Shown: one piece after another, positions 8,139 to 18,600 of the stretch | Layout of the letters: each line of letters opens with the position of its first letter | Position numbering within the stretch: position 1 is the stretch's first letter | NCBI RefSeq assembly: GCF_025996515.1 | Contig: NZ_BLRH01000021.1 | Coordinates: 366,690-430,689, forward strand | Direction: 5' to 3' | DNA from: Rhizohabitans arisaemae | GTDB taxonomy: Bacteria > Actinomycetota > Actinomycetes > Streptosporangiales > Streptosporangiaceae | Length of the DNA: 64,000 nucleotides | Notes under the pieces: model-generated | Database searches by the model: none | What the model was told of the DNA's origin: nothing | What the model saw: the letters and a program-made list of their open reading frames with translations, nothing else | Made by a program: the position numbers and the translations under genes

Positions 8139-8980
8139 CAGGTCCGGACCGCGGTGACCAGCCAGGCCGCGCCGCGCAGCCGTACCGCGTCCCCGTCCTG
8201 GTGGCGCCCCAGCGCCGCCGCGAGGGATTCCATCGCCCGGGAACGGGTGTCCTGATCGGCGCCGGTGAGGAGGAAACGGATCGGCCCCCAACCGCCCACG
8301 AACTCGGCGGCGTCGGCGGCGTCCCGCCCCATGACCTGCGGCGCGTCGACCGGGGTCGTCGTGATGCGGGTGAACCCCGCCTTGCCGAGCACGGTACGGA
8401 CGACGTCGGGATCGGCCAGCGATTCCGGTCCCCGCCTGTCGGCGGGTGCGGGGTCCGGCGCGGGCAGGTACGGCGCCATCGCGGCGAGCACCGCGCCGAG
8501 GTCGTGCTCGGCGAGGCTCCGCATGCTGAGGAAGGCGAGCCGGCCCCCGGGACGCAGCGCCCGGCCGATGTTCCCGAACGCCGTGACCGGGCCGGCGAAG
8601 AACATGATGCCGAACCGGCTCATCGCGACGTCGAATCCGGCGTCCGGGAACGGGTGCACCTGGGCGTCGCCCTGCTCGAACGACACGTTGCCGAGCCCTT
8701 CCCCGGCCGTGAGGGCTCTCGCCCGGTCCAGCATCGGCGCGGACAGGTCGAGGCCGGTCACCGGGCCGCCGGCCGCCCGCAGCGCGGCGAGCCGGGTGGT
8801 CTGCCCGGTCCCGCAGCCGATGTCGAGCACCCGATCACCGGCCCGGATCGCCGCGGCTTCCAGCAGCGGTTCGTTGAATCCGCTGTTGACCGCGTTGTAG
8901 CGCTCGTAGTGGTCGGCCCAGTGTGTCCCCTCGTACCCGTTCCATGCCTCGGCCTGCTCGACGTTGACCACCTGACCCAT
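8138..8980 (-). CDS. Class I SAM-dependent methyltransferase
   Basis: 280 residues. Motif I is VLDIGCGTGQTTR near 50, followed by GLDLSAPMLDRARAL (acidic residue binding the SAM ribose) and GDAQVHPFPDAGFDVAMSRFGIMFF, the Methyltransf_11/UbiE-like pattern. First gene of an operon with the TetR gene. Substrate unknown; the linked repressor suggests induction by a small molecule, possibly one inactivated by methylation. Confidence 0.85.
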   Translation of the reverse strand: MGQVVNVEQAEAWNGYEGTHWADHYERYNAVNSGFNEPLLEAAAIRAGDRVLDIGCGTGQTTRLAALRAAGGPVTGLDLSAPMLDRARALTAGEGLGNVSFEQGDAQVHPFPDAGFDVAMSRFGIMFFAGPVTAFGNIGRALRPGGRLAFLSMRSLAEHDLGAVLAAMAPYLPAPDPAPADRRGPESLADPDVVRTVLGKAGFTRITTTPVDAPQVMGRDAADAAEFVGGWGPIRFLLTGADQDTRSRAMESLAAALGRHQDGDAVRLRGAAWLVTAVRT

Positions 8981-8992
8981 AGCCCCTCCTGA

Positions 8993-9022
8993 GTGAACAC
9001 ACGTTCATGAACGCATGTTCAC
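8993..9022 (-). promoter_or_regulatory. 30-bp near-perfect palindrome, likely TetR operator
   Basis: Outer arms GTGAACA and TGTTCAC, centre CGTTCATGAACG; only two symmetric positions mismatch. It lies 13-42 bases upstream of the methyltransferase start, the place expected for a repressor site in an autoregulated TetR operon. Confidence 0.75.
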
Positions 9023-9203
9023 GATGGCACGCCTCTCCTTGTCGCGTCAAATCCGCATCCCGCTCCATGCCACGGACAGGGAGGAGGGCTGATAGTGATA
9101 CTTCGTGAAATGGCGCGTCGGCACTATCCGGAAGGTGGCAGAATCCCCCGGTCTACGGATCTTGTTGACCAGCGGCACGCTCATCGGCTCGAAGGAGTGC
9201 ATC

Positions 9204-10007
9204 GTGCGAGGCGCAATCCGGATCGTCATCGGCCTCGCCCTGGCCGCCACCGTGACGCACTACGTGGCCGGTGTAGCCGGCGGTGGAACCCCCTCCTTAC
9301 CCGGAGTCCTCTTCACCGTGATCACCCTCGCCGCAGGCGGATGGCTGGCCACGGCGGCGGAGACGCGGCGGATCGGGCTGGTCTTCGTCGGCAGCGGAGT
9401 GCTGGGCTCGATCGAGCCGGTGCTCCGGCTCTGGACGAAGATCGGGTTCTCGATCCCCGACCTCGGCAACGACATCAGGTTCGACACCTGGCTGACTCAC
9501 TGGCTACGGGTGCCCCAAGCCCTGCTGGTGGTGCTGATCGCCCTGGCCCTGTACCCGGATGGCCGGGTACGCCTGCGGGTCGCCCTCTGGTTTTCGGTGG
9601 CCGCGACGGGCGCGACGTCGGTGGCCGTGGCGACGCACAACTGGCCGCGCGGCGACGGCGGTGCGGGCGCGAATCCGCTGGCGCTGCCCTGGGACGTCGC
9701 CTGGCTCGTCCAGCTCGGCGCGTACGTGCTCGCGGCCGTCGCCTTGCTGATCGTGCTCACCTCGGTCGGCCTTCGCCGGCGAACGGAGGACCGGAGCACC
9801 AGGTGGGTTCTGCTCATCCCGTTCGCCGCGTCGGTCGTGGTGCTTGTCTGGCTGCTGTCGCACGACGCTCTGCCGTACGAAGCCCGTGATTCCGAGTGGA
9901 TCCTCATCGCGCTGGTCTGTGCGTGGACCGTCGGCCTGACGGCAATCCGGCGGAGGGTGGCGAGGGGGCGGAGTCCGGCAGCGACCGTTTCGGCTGACGG
10001 TGAGTGA
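9204..10007 (+). CDS. Multi-span membrane protein of unknown function
   Basis: Start chosen at GTG 9204 because GAAGGAG lies 8 bases upstream; an ATG at 9105 would add a polar, unconvincing extension. The 267-residue product has about 7-8 predicted membrane segments and a YPDGRVRLR loop. That layout resembles the membrane sensor half of some actinobacterial histidine kinases, but no kinase domain follows. No function assigned. Ends at a hairpin facing a convergent gene. Confidence 0.65.
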   Translation: MRGAIRIVIGLALAATVTHYVAGVAGGGTPSLPGVLFTVITLAAGGWLATAAETRRIGLVFVGSGVLGSIEPVLRLWTKIGFSIPDLGNDIRFDTWLTHWLRVPQALLVVLIALALYPDGRVRLRVALWFSVAATGATSVAVATHNWPRGDGGAGANPLALPWDVAWLVQLGAYVLAAVALLIVLTSVGLRRRTEDRSTRWVLLIPFAASVVVLVWLLSHDALPYEARDSEWILIALVCAWTVGLTAIRRRVARGRSPAATVSADGE

Positions 10008-10036
10008 CAAAGGTCCGTGTCTGGACACGGAGGAAA

Positions 10037-10062
10037 CCGGTGTGCCGGGTTTGACACACCGG
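10037..10062. terminator. Hairpin between convergent genes
   Basis: Arms CCGGTGTG (10037-10044) and CACACCGG (10055-10062) with a 10-base loop, between a plus gene ending at 10007 and a minus gene ending at 10119. Probably a bidirectional terminator. Confidence 0.5.
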
Positions 10063-10118
10063 CCGGTACGGGCGAAGCGCGGCCGGTCGGCTAAGCCGTA
10101 CCAGATCGGCGGAACGGT

Positions 10119-11027
10119 TCAGGGGGTGGGCGTCGTGCGCGGGGTGACGCCCTCCAGGAGGGCGGGGGCGAGCTCGGCCCAGGTGGTCCGCGGGATCTCG
10201 GTCCAGTCCGCGGTGACGACCTGAATGCACACGTGGTCGGCTCCGGCGTCGATGTGCTCCTGGGCCCGGGCCACGATCGCGTCGACGTCACCCCAGGCCA
10301 CCAGCCTGTCGAGGAGCCGGTCACTGCCGCCGTCGGCGAAATCCCCCTCGGTGAACCCGCTGCGGAGCAGGTTGCGCGTGTAGTTGGGCAGCCCCAGATA
10401 CACCGCCAGGTGCGGACCGGCCGTCGCGCGGACCCGGGCCCGGTCGGTGTCGAGGACGACCTTCAGCTCGGGGGCGAGGAGGGGGTCGGGCCCAAGGACC
10501 TGGCGGGCGGTGTGGGTATGGGTGGAGTCGACCAGATAGGGGTGGACTCCGGCTGAGCGTTCCCCGGCGAGTGCCAAGGCCTTCGGGCCGAGCGCGGCCA
10601 GGACCCGGTGTTCCGCCGGGACCGGCGAGGGGGCGGCGTCCAGCGCGTCGAGGTATTCGCGGAGCGCGGTCAGCGGCTTGTCGTATGTCCGGCCGACGGC
10701 CTCGATCCTGGAGGCGTGGCTGCTGCCGAGGCCCAGCAGGAGCCGGCCGGGATGCCGGGCGTTCGCATCGGCGTACCAGGCCGCCGTCTCCGCGGCGTCG
10801 TGCATCCAGATGTTGAGCACCCCGGTGGCGATCACCGCCCGGGAACTCGCCGCCAGCATGGCGTCCACGTCGCCGAAGAGATCGCCGCCGGTGCCGCCGG
10901 GCGTCCACAGGGTGCCGTAGCCGAGTTCGTCGAGGAATGCGGTGACGTCGCGGATCCGGTCGCGGTCCGGGCCGCGCAGGAGGGCGGACCACACGCCGAT
11001 CGTGCCGAGGTCGGGTTTCTGGGCCAA
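10119..11027 (-). CDS. LLM-class (luciferase-like) F420-dependent oxidoreductase
   Basis: 302 residues from TTG 11027 (GGAAGG upstream). Luciferase-like barrel features: IGVWSALL strand, LDELGYGTLWTPGG, ATGVLNIWMHDA, RLLLGLGSSHA, and a late VCIQVV strand. It resembles the actinobacterial LLM proteins that usually use coenzyme F420. Substrate unknown. Monocistronic. Confidence 0.8.
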   Translation of the reverse strand: MAQKPDLGTIGVWSALLRGPDRDRIRDVTAFLDELGYGTLWTPGGTGGDLFGDVDAMLAASSRAVIATGVLNIWMHDAAETAAWYADANARHPGRLLLGLGSSHASRIEAVGRTYDKPLTALREYLDALDAAPSPVPAEHRVLAALGPKALALAGERSAGVHPYLVDSTHTHTARQVLGPDPLLAPELKVVLDTDRARVRATAGPHLAVYLGLPNYTRNLLRSGFTEGDFADGGSDRLLDRLVAWGDVDAIVARAQEHIDAGADHVCIQVVTADWTEIPRTTWAELAPALLEGVTPRTTPTP

Positions 11028-11351
11028 GGTGAATCCTTCCGGGGATCACGCTGTTTCGGGCAGTTTAGGTGCTTTGGGTGGCGCTGCCACCCCATTCTCA
11101 GCGCGCGATCGGGCCGGTCTCCGCCTCGTTCGACCAGGTCCACTCCGTTCAGGTTCGCGGCGTGGGTGACGGTCGACGATCAAGGGACGTAAGAACTTCA
11201 ACAGGGCGATTTCCCGTGCGGGTGGGATTTCTGCGATACACCAATGTGTATGGCGTTGCCCCCATCGGTGAGAGCCGCGGTCGACGGCTGGGAACCCGTG
11301 AACGACATGGTTGAGGCCCTGCCTCGTCGGCTCGGCTCCGGGTAGCCGGGG
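11028..11351. other. Intergenic, no gene seen
   Basis: 324 bases between divergent genes. Both promoters must lie here. No convincing coding frame or strong hairpin; short matches to transposase-like peptides in some frames are too weak to call. Confidence 0.4.
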
Positions 11352-14300
11352 ATGGCGGTGGACACGCGGCGGATCGTGGATGTCGCCGGGCGTACCCGCG
11401 ACGGCGGGACGTCCTTCGGGTCCGGGTGCCTGATCGGCTCGGGGCTGGTGCTGACCGCCCGGCATGTGGTCGCCGACCGGCAAGGCCGTCCGCTTGACGG
11501 GCTGACGGTCCGCATGCCGGAGGACGGCAGGCCATGGCCGTGTGAGGTGGCGTGGACCGGCCCGGCGGATACGGACGTGGCGGTGCTCCGCGTCACCGAG
11601 CCCGGGTCGCCGTCCTGGGAGCCGGTGCGGTGGGGTGAGCTGGTGGCCGTCGGGACCGGGGTCGCCTGCGAAGCGGTGGGATTCCCCCTCGCGATGCGGC
11701 AGGCCGGCGGGCTGCGGGACACCGAGCATCTGAGCGGGACGATCAACACCGGGACCGGGCTGCTCGGCGGGCGGATCCACGTGACCGCCGATTCAGCGCC
11801 CCCGCGGGACGGGGAGTGGGCGGGGATGTCGGGGGCGGCGCTGTTCTGCGGTCCGCTCCTGATCGGCGTGATCGTGGAGGATCCGCCGTCGTACGGGTCC
11901 CGGCGCCTGGTCGCCGAGCCGGTGGCACGGTTGTGGACCATGCCCGGTTTCCCCGAGGTGGCGGGCCAAGGCCGGACCTTGGAGGCGGTCGGCCTGACCG
12001 GCCGGCGCCCCCCGGCAGGGGCTCCGTCCCCGGCGTACCTGCTGCGGGCCGACGCCCAGGTGGTGCGGTTCCGTTCCCGGGGCGAGGAGCTGGCCAGGCT
12101 GGCGACCTGGTGCGCGGGCCTGGGTTTCGGTATCCGGCTGATCACAGGCCCCGGCGGGCAGGGCAAGACCCGCCTGGCCTGCGAGCTGGGGAACCGGCTG
12201 CGGAGCACACCGGGCTCGCCCTGGCTGGTGACCTGGTGGGAATCGGGCGACCCGGTCCCGGCACTCGACGGGCTCACCCGGCCGACACTGGTCGTGGTCG
12301 ACTACGCGGAGACCCGCCCGGTCACCGCGCTGCTTGACCTGGTACGGGCTGCGACGGCCCAGGCGCCCCGCGCCCCGGCCCGGCTGCTCCTGCTGGCCCG
12401 CGGCGCCGGAGACTGGTGGCAGCGCCTGATCGACGAGGACGCCCGGGTGGAGGCGGTGTTGCGCGGCGCGGCGACGGAGGAGCTGGCCGCGCTGGAGGAG
12501 GACCTGGCTGGACGCGAGGCGGCGTACACCGAGGCGTTGACCGATCTGGCGGACGGGCTCACCGCGATGGGATGGCCGCACACCCCGGCCGAGCAGGTCC
12601 CGGTGCCGGATCTGACAAAGGCGCGCTTCACCCGGGGCGGGGCGGCCCTCACCCAGCATATGACCGCGCTCGCCGGGCTGCTGGGTGACCGGAGCGGCAC
12701 CGAACGGCCGGTGGAGGAGGTCATCCTCACCCACGAACGACGCTACTGGCGGAAGACCGCCGAGGAACACCGGGTGGGTCTCTCCGATCAGAGCCTGCGA
12801 CGGGCGGTCGCCGCCGCCGCGCTCTGCGGAGCGGGATCGGAACCCGAGGCTCTGGCTCTCCTTACCCGGGTGCCGGGGCTACGGGATCCCGACGAGGACC
12901 GGCGGATCCGGGTGTACCGGTGGCTGCGTGATCTCTACCCGCCCCCTGCGGACGGGTCTCGTCGTACCGGCGCGGCGGCCCCGGGCGGGGTCTGGGGGAC
13001 ACTGCAACCCGACCGCCTGGCCGAACACCTCATCGCATCAGTGATCGATGAGCTGCCGTCCTTTCCCGGCGAGCTCCTGGTGGGCGCCTCGGCGGGGCAG
13101 CACCATCAGGCGCTGACGGTGCTGTCCCGGGTTGCGGCGGCCGACCACTCGATCGCAGGGCTGCTTCTCAGCCTGCTGACCGAGGAGCCCGCGCTGGCGG
13201 TGCCTGCGGTCCGGGCGGCGGTCCAGAGTGAGAATCCGGTCCCGCTGGTGACCGCGCTTCTCGGTCTTGCCGACTCCGGTGGGCTCTCCTTCGACCAGCT
13301 CGCCGAGGTAGCCGAGGCGATTCCGGTGCGGACGCAGGCCCTGGCCTGGTTCGCCGCCACGATCCAGTATCGGCTGACCGAGCTGTGCGGTGCGATGGCG
13401 AGAGAAGACCCCGATGTCGGTCTTCCGGAGTTCGCCGGTTCGCTGAACCGTCTGTCAGGCCGCCTTCAGGGGCTGGGGCGTTACGGGGAGGCGCTGCAGG
13501 CCGTCGAGCGATCCGTCGACATCTGGGAACGCCTGGCCGCGAGGAATTCCGCAGCGTATCTTCCGAATCTCGCGGATGCGGTAATCAATCGCTCGACCCT
13601 GCTCTGGGAGGAGCGGCGCTGGGACGAAAGCCTGGAGGCGGTCCGGCGAGCGGCCGGGATGTATGCGCGGCTGGTGGTGGGAGGCGATTCCGCTGCATAT
13701 CGCTGGCGTCTGGCCACGGCTTTGAACAATATGGCGAACCTGCTGGGGGAGTTGCGGAGGAACGACGAGGCGCTGGAACTCGCCGGACAAGCCGTTGACA
13801 TGTATGAGCAGCTGGCTCTAGGCGACGCAGCCGTCTATTCGGGGGAACTCGCCATGGCGTTGAACAATCAGGCGATACTGCTGGGGGCGTGCCGGCGTAC
13901 GGAGGAGGGCTTGGCGACGGCCGGGCGGGCGGTGGGGATCTATGAGTGGCTGGCCGAAACCGACCCTGATGCCTATCGTCCTGAACTGGCGATGTCCCTG
14001 CACAACCTGGCCAATGGATTGGCGGAGGCGAGGCGTTGGGACGAGGGTTTGAATGCTGTCGTTCGCGCGGTGGAGATCCGTGAGCGGCTGGCCGAGGCCA
14101 ATCCCGACGTCTACCTTCCGGACTTGGCGTCGTCGTGGAACACCATGGCGAACCTGCTGGGAAGGGTGGAGCGGAAACAGGACGGCTTGGCGACGGCCAG
14201 GCGGGCGGTGGGGGCGTATGAGCGGTTGGCCGAGGTCAGCCCCGACGTCTACCGTCCTGATCTGGCGATGTCCCTCAACAATCTCGCCACTCGGCTGGCG

Positions 14301-14909
14301 AAGCTAGAGCGTTGGGAAGAGGCATTGAGCGTCGCGAGGAGAGCGGTGGAGATTCGTGAGCGGCTGGCTGAGGCCGATCCCGCGGTACATCGTCCGCCCC
14401 TCGCCGACTCCCTTTTCAACCTGGCGAAGCTGTTCGAAGACATGGGGCGGTCGGAGGATTGGCTGGGGGCGACGACTCGCCTTATCGCCGTACAGGAGCG
14501 ATTGGCAGTGGATGATCCAGGCGCTTATCTGCCGGAGCTGGCCGATTCCCTGTACGACTATTCGATAAAGCTCGGTGAATTGGGGCGTGCGAAGGAAGCT
14601 CTCCCGGCGGCCCGACGCGCCGTTGAGATACGTGAACGGCTGGTCGAAACAGCCCCTGATATCGATGTGTCCGATCTGGTACGGAGCTGTCTGCTCAACG
14701 CCAGACTGCTGATCGCGTCGGAGATGCCGGACGAGGCCGTCGCGCTGATACTCCGCGGAAACGGCCTCGCCTGGATGAGACGGCTCAACGAGCTCGTTCA
14801 TTTCGGAACGTCGCTCCTCCACGAGGCGTATCGGCGATGGCCCTCGCAGACCTTGGCCGCCTGGCGGCGGGCCACTCCCCAGGAGCCTCCGGCCTGGATG
14901 ACGCCTTGA
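11352..14909 (+). CDS. Trypsin-like protease - P-loop NTPase - TPR fusion protein
   Basis: 1185 residues in three parts. Residues 1-205 are a trypsin-like domain without a signal peptide, with an apparent triad: His38 (LTARHVV), Asp75 (DTDVAVLR) and Ser160 (GMSGAALF, with Ala where classic proteases have GP). Residues about 235-560 are a P-loop ATPase: Walker A GPGGQGKT (266-273), Walker B TLVVVDYAE (Asp317). From about 640 to the end are many degenerate TPR pairs (repeated A..VEIRERLAE.DP..Y.P.LA.SL.NLA). Such STAND-like fusions are known in multicellular actinobacteria and have been proposed as inducible conflict or death effectors; the TPRs would sense, the ATPase oligomerise, the protease act inside the cell. 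That role is inference. Confidence 0.82.
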   Translation: MAVDTRRIVDVAGRTRDGGTSFGSGCLIGSGLVLTARHVVADRQGRPLDGLTVRMPEDGRPWPCEVAWTGPADTDVAVLRVTEPGSPSWEPVRWGELVAVGTGVACEAVGFPLAMRQAGGLRDTEHLSGTINTGTGLLGGRIHVTADSAPPRDGEWAGMSGAALFCGPLLIGVIVEDPPSYGSRRLVAEPVARLWTMPGFPEVAGQGRTLEAVGLTGRRPPAGAPSPAYLLRADAQVVRFRSRGEELARLATWCAGLGFGIRLITGPGGQGKTRLACELGNRLRSTPGSPWLVTWWESGDPVPALDGLTRPTLVVVDYAETRPVTALLDLVRAATAQAPRAPARLLLLARGAGDWWQRLIDEDARVEAVLRGAATEELAALEEDLAGREAAYTEALTDLADGLTAMGWPHTPAEQVPVPDLTKARFTRGGAALTQHMTALAGLLGDRSGTERPVEEVILTHERRYWRKTAEEHRVGLSDQSLRRAVAAAALCGAGSEPEALALLTRVPGLRDPDEDRRIRVYRWLRDLYPPPADGSRRTGAAAPGGVWGTLQPDRLAEHLIASVIDELPSFPGELLVGASAGQHHQALTVLSRVAAADHSIAGLLLSLLTEEPALAVPAVRAAVQSENPVPLVTALLGLADSGGLSFDQLAEVAEAIPVRTQALAWFAATIQYRLTELCGAMAREDPDVGLPEFAGSLNRLSGRLQGLGRYGEALQAVERSVDIWERLAARNSAAYLPNLADAVINRSTLLWEERRWDESLEAVRRAAGMYARLVVGGDSAAYRWRLATALNNMANLLGELRRNDEALELAGQAVDMYEQLALGDAAVYSGELAMALNNQAILLGACRRTEEGLATAGRAVGIYEWLAETDPDAYRPELAMSLHNLANGLAEARRWDEGLNAVVRAVEIRERLAEANPDVYLPDLASSWNTMANLLGRVERKQDGLATARRAVGAYERLAEVSPDVYRPDLAMSLNNLATRLAKLERWEEALSVARRAVEIRERLAEADPAVHRPPLADSLFNLAKLFEDMGRSEDWLGATTRLIAVQERLAVDDPGAYLPELADSLYDYSIKLGELGRAKEALPAARRAVEIRERLVETAPDIDVSDLVRSCLLNARLLIASEMPDEAVALILRGNGLAWMRRLNELVHFGTSLLHEAYRRWPSQTLAAWRRATPQEPPAWMTP

Positions 14910-15073
14910 CCCTCGGCTCCGCGGGTATCACAGCGTTCCACGGCGCGGTCAGGCACCTGGTTACGGCGACCCGTAGGGCGACCTGAAGAAAACCGTAAGG
15001 GCCGTTCGGCAGGCTGATGGTCGTCAGGGAGGCGGCACGGTGCCGCCGGGACACAGCACAGGGAGTGCACACC

Positions 15074-15649
15074 ATGCGCAAGCTCATCGAGTCGACCTTC
15101 GTATCGCTGGACGGCGTCATCGACGACACCCGGCCGTCCACGGCCTCCCGGGCGCAGCCGCACTACTGGGGCCGTCCGTACTGGGACGAGCAGCACAACG
15201 GCTACGCCGCGAAACTCTTGACTTCGGCGGACGCCCTGCTCCTGGGCCGGGTGACCTACGAGGGGATGGCACCGGCGTGGTCGTCGCGGACCGGGGACCC
15301 GGGTTCGGACATGATCAACGCCATGCCCAAGTACGTGGCCTCGCGGACCCTGACCGAGCTCGACGCCGGCTGGAACGCCACCCTTATCCGGGGCGACGTG
15401 GCCGAGGAGGTCGCCAAGCTGAAGGAGCGGCCGGGCGGGGACATCGTGAAGTGGGGCACCGGCGAGCTGGACCGCACGCTGGTGGAGCACGGACTGGTGG
15501 ACGAGTTCCACTTCTGGTACTTCCCGGTCATCGTCGGGGCGGGGAAGCACCTGTTCGAGGGCGCCGGGTTCGACACCACCCACCTGAAGCTGGCCGACGT
15601 GGACCGCTTCGACTCCGGGATCGTCGTCCACGTCTACGTGCCCAAGTAG
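15074..15649 (+). CDS. Dihydrofolate-reductase-like (RibD C-terminal) protein
   Basis: 191 residues from ATG 15074 (AGGGAG upstream). Family marks: MRKLIESTFVSLDGVI, DALLLGRVTYEGM, KYVASRTL, DIVKWGTGEL, VDEFHFWYFPVIVGAGKHLF. These small NADPH-binding proteins are common in actinomycetes; most lack a defined substrate. Monocistronic, ending 12 bases from a convergent gene. Confidence 0.85.
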   Translation: MRKLIESTFVSLDGVIDDTRPSTASRAQPHYWGRPYWDEQHNGYAAKLLTSADALLLGRVTYEGMAPAWSSRTGDPGSDMINAMPKYVASRTLTELDAGWNATLIRGDVAEEVAKLKERPGGDIVKWGTGELDRTLVEHGLVDEFHFWYFPVIVGAGKHLFEGAGFDTTHLKLADVDRFDSGIVVHVYVPK

Positions 15650-15661
15650 GCCGCGGGGGCA

Positions 15662-18600
15662 TCAGGCCCGGTCCTCGTCCAGCAGGGACCGGGCCTGCTC
15701 GGGAGTGAGCCCCGCACCGCGGGCGAACAGGACGGCGAACTCGGGTTCGGTCGCTTGGACCTCTGCCGTGATCCGTACGAGCTCGTCACGATCCGAATCG
15801 GACAGCGCCTGTTCACCCTGGCTGCGTGCGGTCTCGGCCGCGCCGAGCAGCTGTGCGGCCACGCCGGACCGCCCGGCCGGCACCAGAGCGGCGGCCATCC
15901 CGGTCAACGCCCACGCCATGCCCGGCCCCGAGCGCTGGTCCCGGAAGACGTCGAAGCCCTCCCGGTGCCAGGCCAGCGCCGCAGCCGGATCACACTGCTG
16001 TCCGGCCAGCAGCCCCAGCTCGACCAGGACCATCGACAGGTACGGCGGGTGGCCGCCCCCGGCTTCGGCCTGCTGGTCCCGGGCGGCGGAGACCAGCCAC
16101 GTCAGGTGCTCCTCGGCCACGTCGAGTTTGCCCGCCCGGCGGGCGGCGAACGCCAGGCCGATGGTGGCGAACACCTCCCGGACCCGCTGTCCCTGCTCGG
16201 CGGTGAGCCTCTTGGCCTGCTCCGCGTACTCGTAGGCGCGTGGGTAGTCCCCGACCTCGACCGAGATCCAGGCCAGCCAGGCCAACCGGGCGGCCACGTC
16301 CGACCACAGCCCCAGCTCCTCGGCGGTTCGCAGGTCGGCCTGGCTCAGCCGGGCCGCCTCCGCCTGGTCGCCGGTGAGGTCGGCCAGGCCGATCAGCCAG
16401 TCGGTGGCCTGGAGCACCCCCCAGTCGTCGCCCAGTTCGCCGAAGAGTTTGGCGCTGCGCCGGGCGTCGTGCTCCAGTGCGGCCGGGTCGGCCCGGAGGT
16501 GCGCGAGCATGGCCCGGGTGCTCAGCACCAGCGCCTCGCCCCACCGGTCCCCGGCCGCCTGGAACCTGTGCAACGCGCGGTCCAGTATCTCCCCGGTGGT
16601 CGTCTCGTCCCCGAACTCGATGACGGCCGTGGCCAGAAACCACTCGGCCCGGGCCAGCCCGACGGGGTCCGCCGCCTTCTCGTACTCCCTTAGCACCTCC
16701 GCCACCCGCTCAGGACCGGCCTGCCCCTGCCGGATCGCCAGGCCGGTGTACCAGGCCTCGGCCTCCGCGCGGAGCCCCGACGGCGCCTCGCCCGGCACGG
16801 CCAGCGCCGCCGCCAGCGACCGGCCCGCTTCGGTGAGGCGGCCGCGCAGGAGCCGGTACCACACCAGTGCCCCCGCCAGCCGGAGCGCCGGTTCGGCCGC
16901 CCCCTCACGCCGGAAGGTGTCCAGGGCCGCCCGGAGGTTGGCGGCCTCGGCGTCCAGCCGGCGCAGCCATTCCCGCTGACCGGACCCGCGCAGCCGCGAC
17001 TCGGCCTGCTCGGCGAGGGCCAGGTAGTGGTCGGCGTGCCGCCGCCGGAGCGCAGGCTCCTCACCGGCCTCGCCCAGCCGGTCCAGGCAGTAGGCGGAGA
17101 CCGACTCCAGCAATCGGAACCGGGGCCCGTCGGCCCGCGTCACCAGCGAGCGATCCACCAGGCCTGCCAGCAGGTCCAGGACCTCGCCGCCGGAAACCCC
17201 GTCCCCGGCGCAGACCGCCTCGGCCGCGGCCAGCGTGCATCCACCCGGGTGAACGGCGAGCCTGCGCAGCACCGCCCGCTCCGGTTCGGTCAGCAGCCGC
17301 CAGCTCCAGTCGATCACCGCGGCCAGGGTGCGCTGCCGGGCCGGGGCGTCACGGGGTCCGGTGCCCAGCAGCCCGAATCGATCCCGGGTCACGCTCAGCC
17401 GGGCGGCCAGCTCGGGGACGCCCAGCGCGGGCACCCGGGTGGCGGCCAGCTCCAGCGCCAGGGGGATGCCGTCCAGGCGCCGGCACACCTCCGCGACGTC
17501 CGCGGTGGTCTCCGGCGCCGGGGTCAACCCGGCACGGGCGAGGAACAGCCGTACGGCGGAAGACCGGGCCAGCCGGTCCGGGTCGTCGGTGTCGGGCACC
17601 TCCAGCGGCGGCAGGTCCCAGCGCGTCTCTCCGCGCAGGCGCAGCGGTTCCCGGCTGGTGGCCAGCACGCGCAGGCCGGACGCGACCGCCAGCAGGGTTC
17701 CGACCAGTTCGGCGACCGGCTCCACGACGTGCTCGCAGTTGTCCAGCACCAGCAGTGTCCGCCGGTCCCGCAGGGTCGCCGCCAGCCGCTCGCCCGGCGA
17801 CCCGGCGCCGCCGGGCGAATCCGGGATGGACAACGCGGTCAGGAGCGGCTCCGCCGCGTCACCCTGCCCGTCCCACGTGGTGAGGTCGATCAGCCAGACC
17901 CCCTCCGGATACATTCCGGCCACGGCCCGGGCCACCGCGACGGCCAGACTGGTCTTGCCCACCCCGCCCGGGCCGGTGAGCGTGACCAGGCGACCGGTCG
18001 TCAGCAGCTCCCGTACCCGCTGCAGCGCGTGGTCCCGGCCGATCAACTCGGTCACCGGCGCCGGCAGGTTCGAGGTGGGCTTGACCGGGCGTGGAGCAGG
18101 ATCCGGCGCGTCCTCGGACGGGTCGCCGGTCAGGACGGCCTGGTGCAGCGCGGTCAGCTCGGGGCCCGGGTCCAGGCCCAGCTCTTCGGCGAGCCGGTGC
18201 CGGAACTCGGCGAAGCCGGTCAGGGCCTCGCCCGTCCGCCCGGCCCGGTGCAGGGCACGCAGGTGAGCCGCCCGGAGACGTTCCCGGTACGGGTGCCCGG
18301 CCACCTGCTCGCCGAGCTCGCCGATCAGCACGTGGTGCTCGCCCAGCTCCAGCCGGGCCTCGGCCCAGGCTTCGACGGCGGCCAGCCGCTGCTCCTCCCA
18401 CCGGGCCACGGCCGCCCGGGCGAACTCCTCGTCGGCGAAGTCGGCCAAAGCCGGACCCCGCCACAGACCCAGCGCCTCGGTCAGCAGCCCGGCGCGGATC
18501 CGCGGATCGCCCGCCTCCCGCGCCTGCTCGATCAAGGTCGTGAACCGCGCCGCGTCCACCGCCCCGGGCTCGGCCCGCAGCGCGTATCCGGGAGCCTGGG

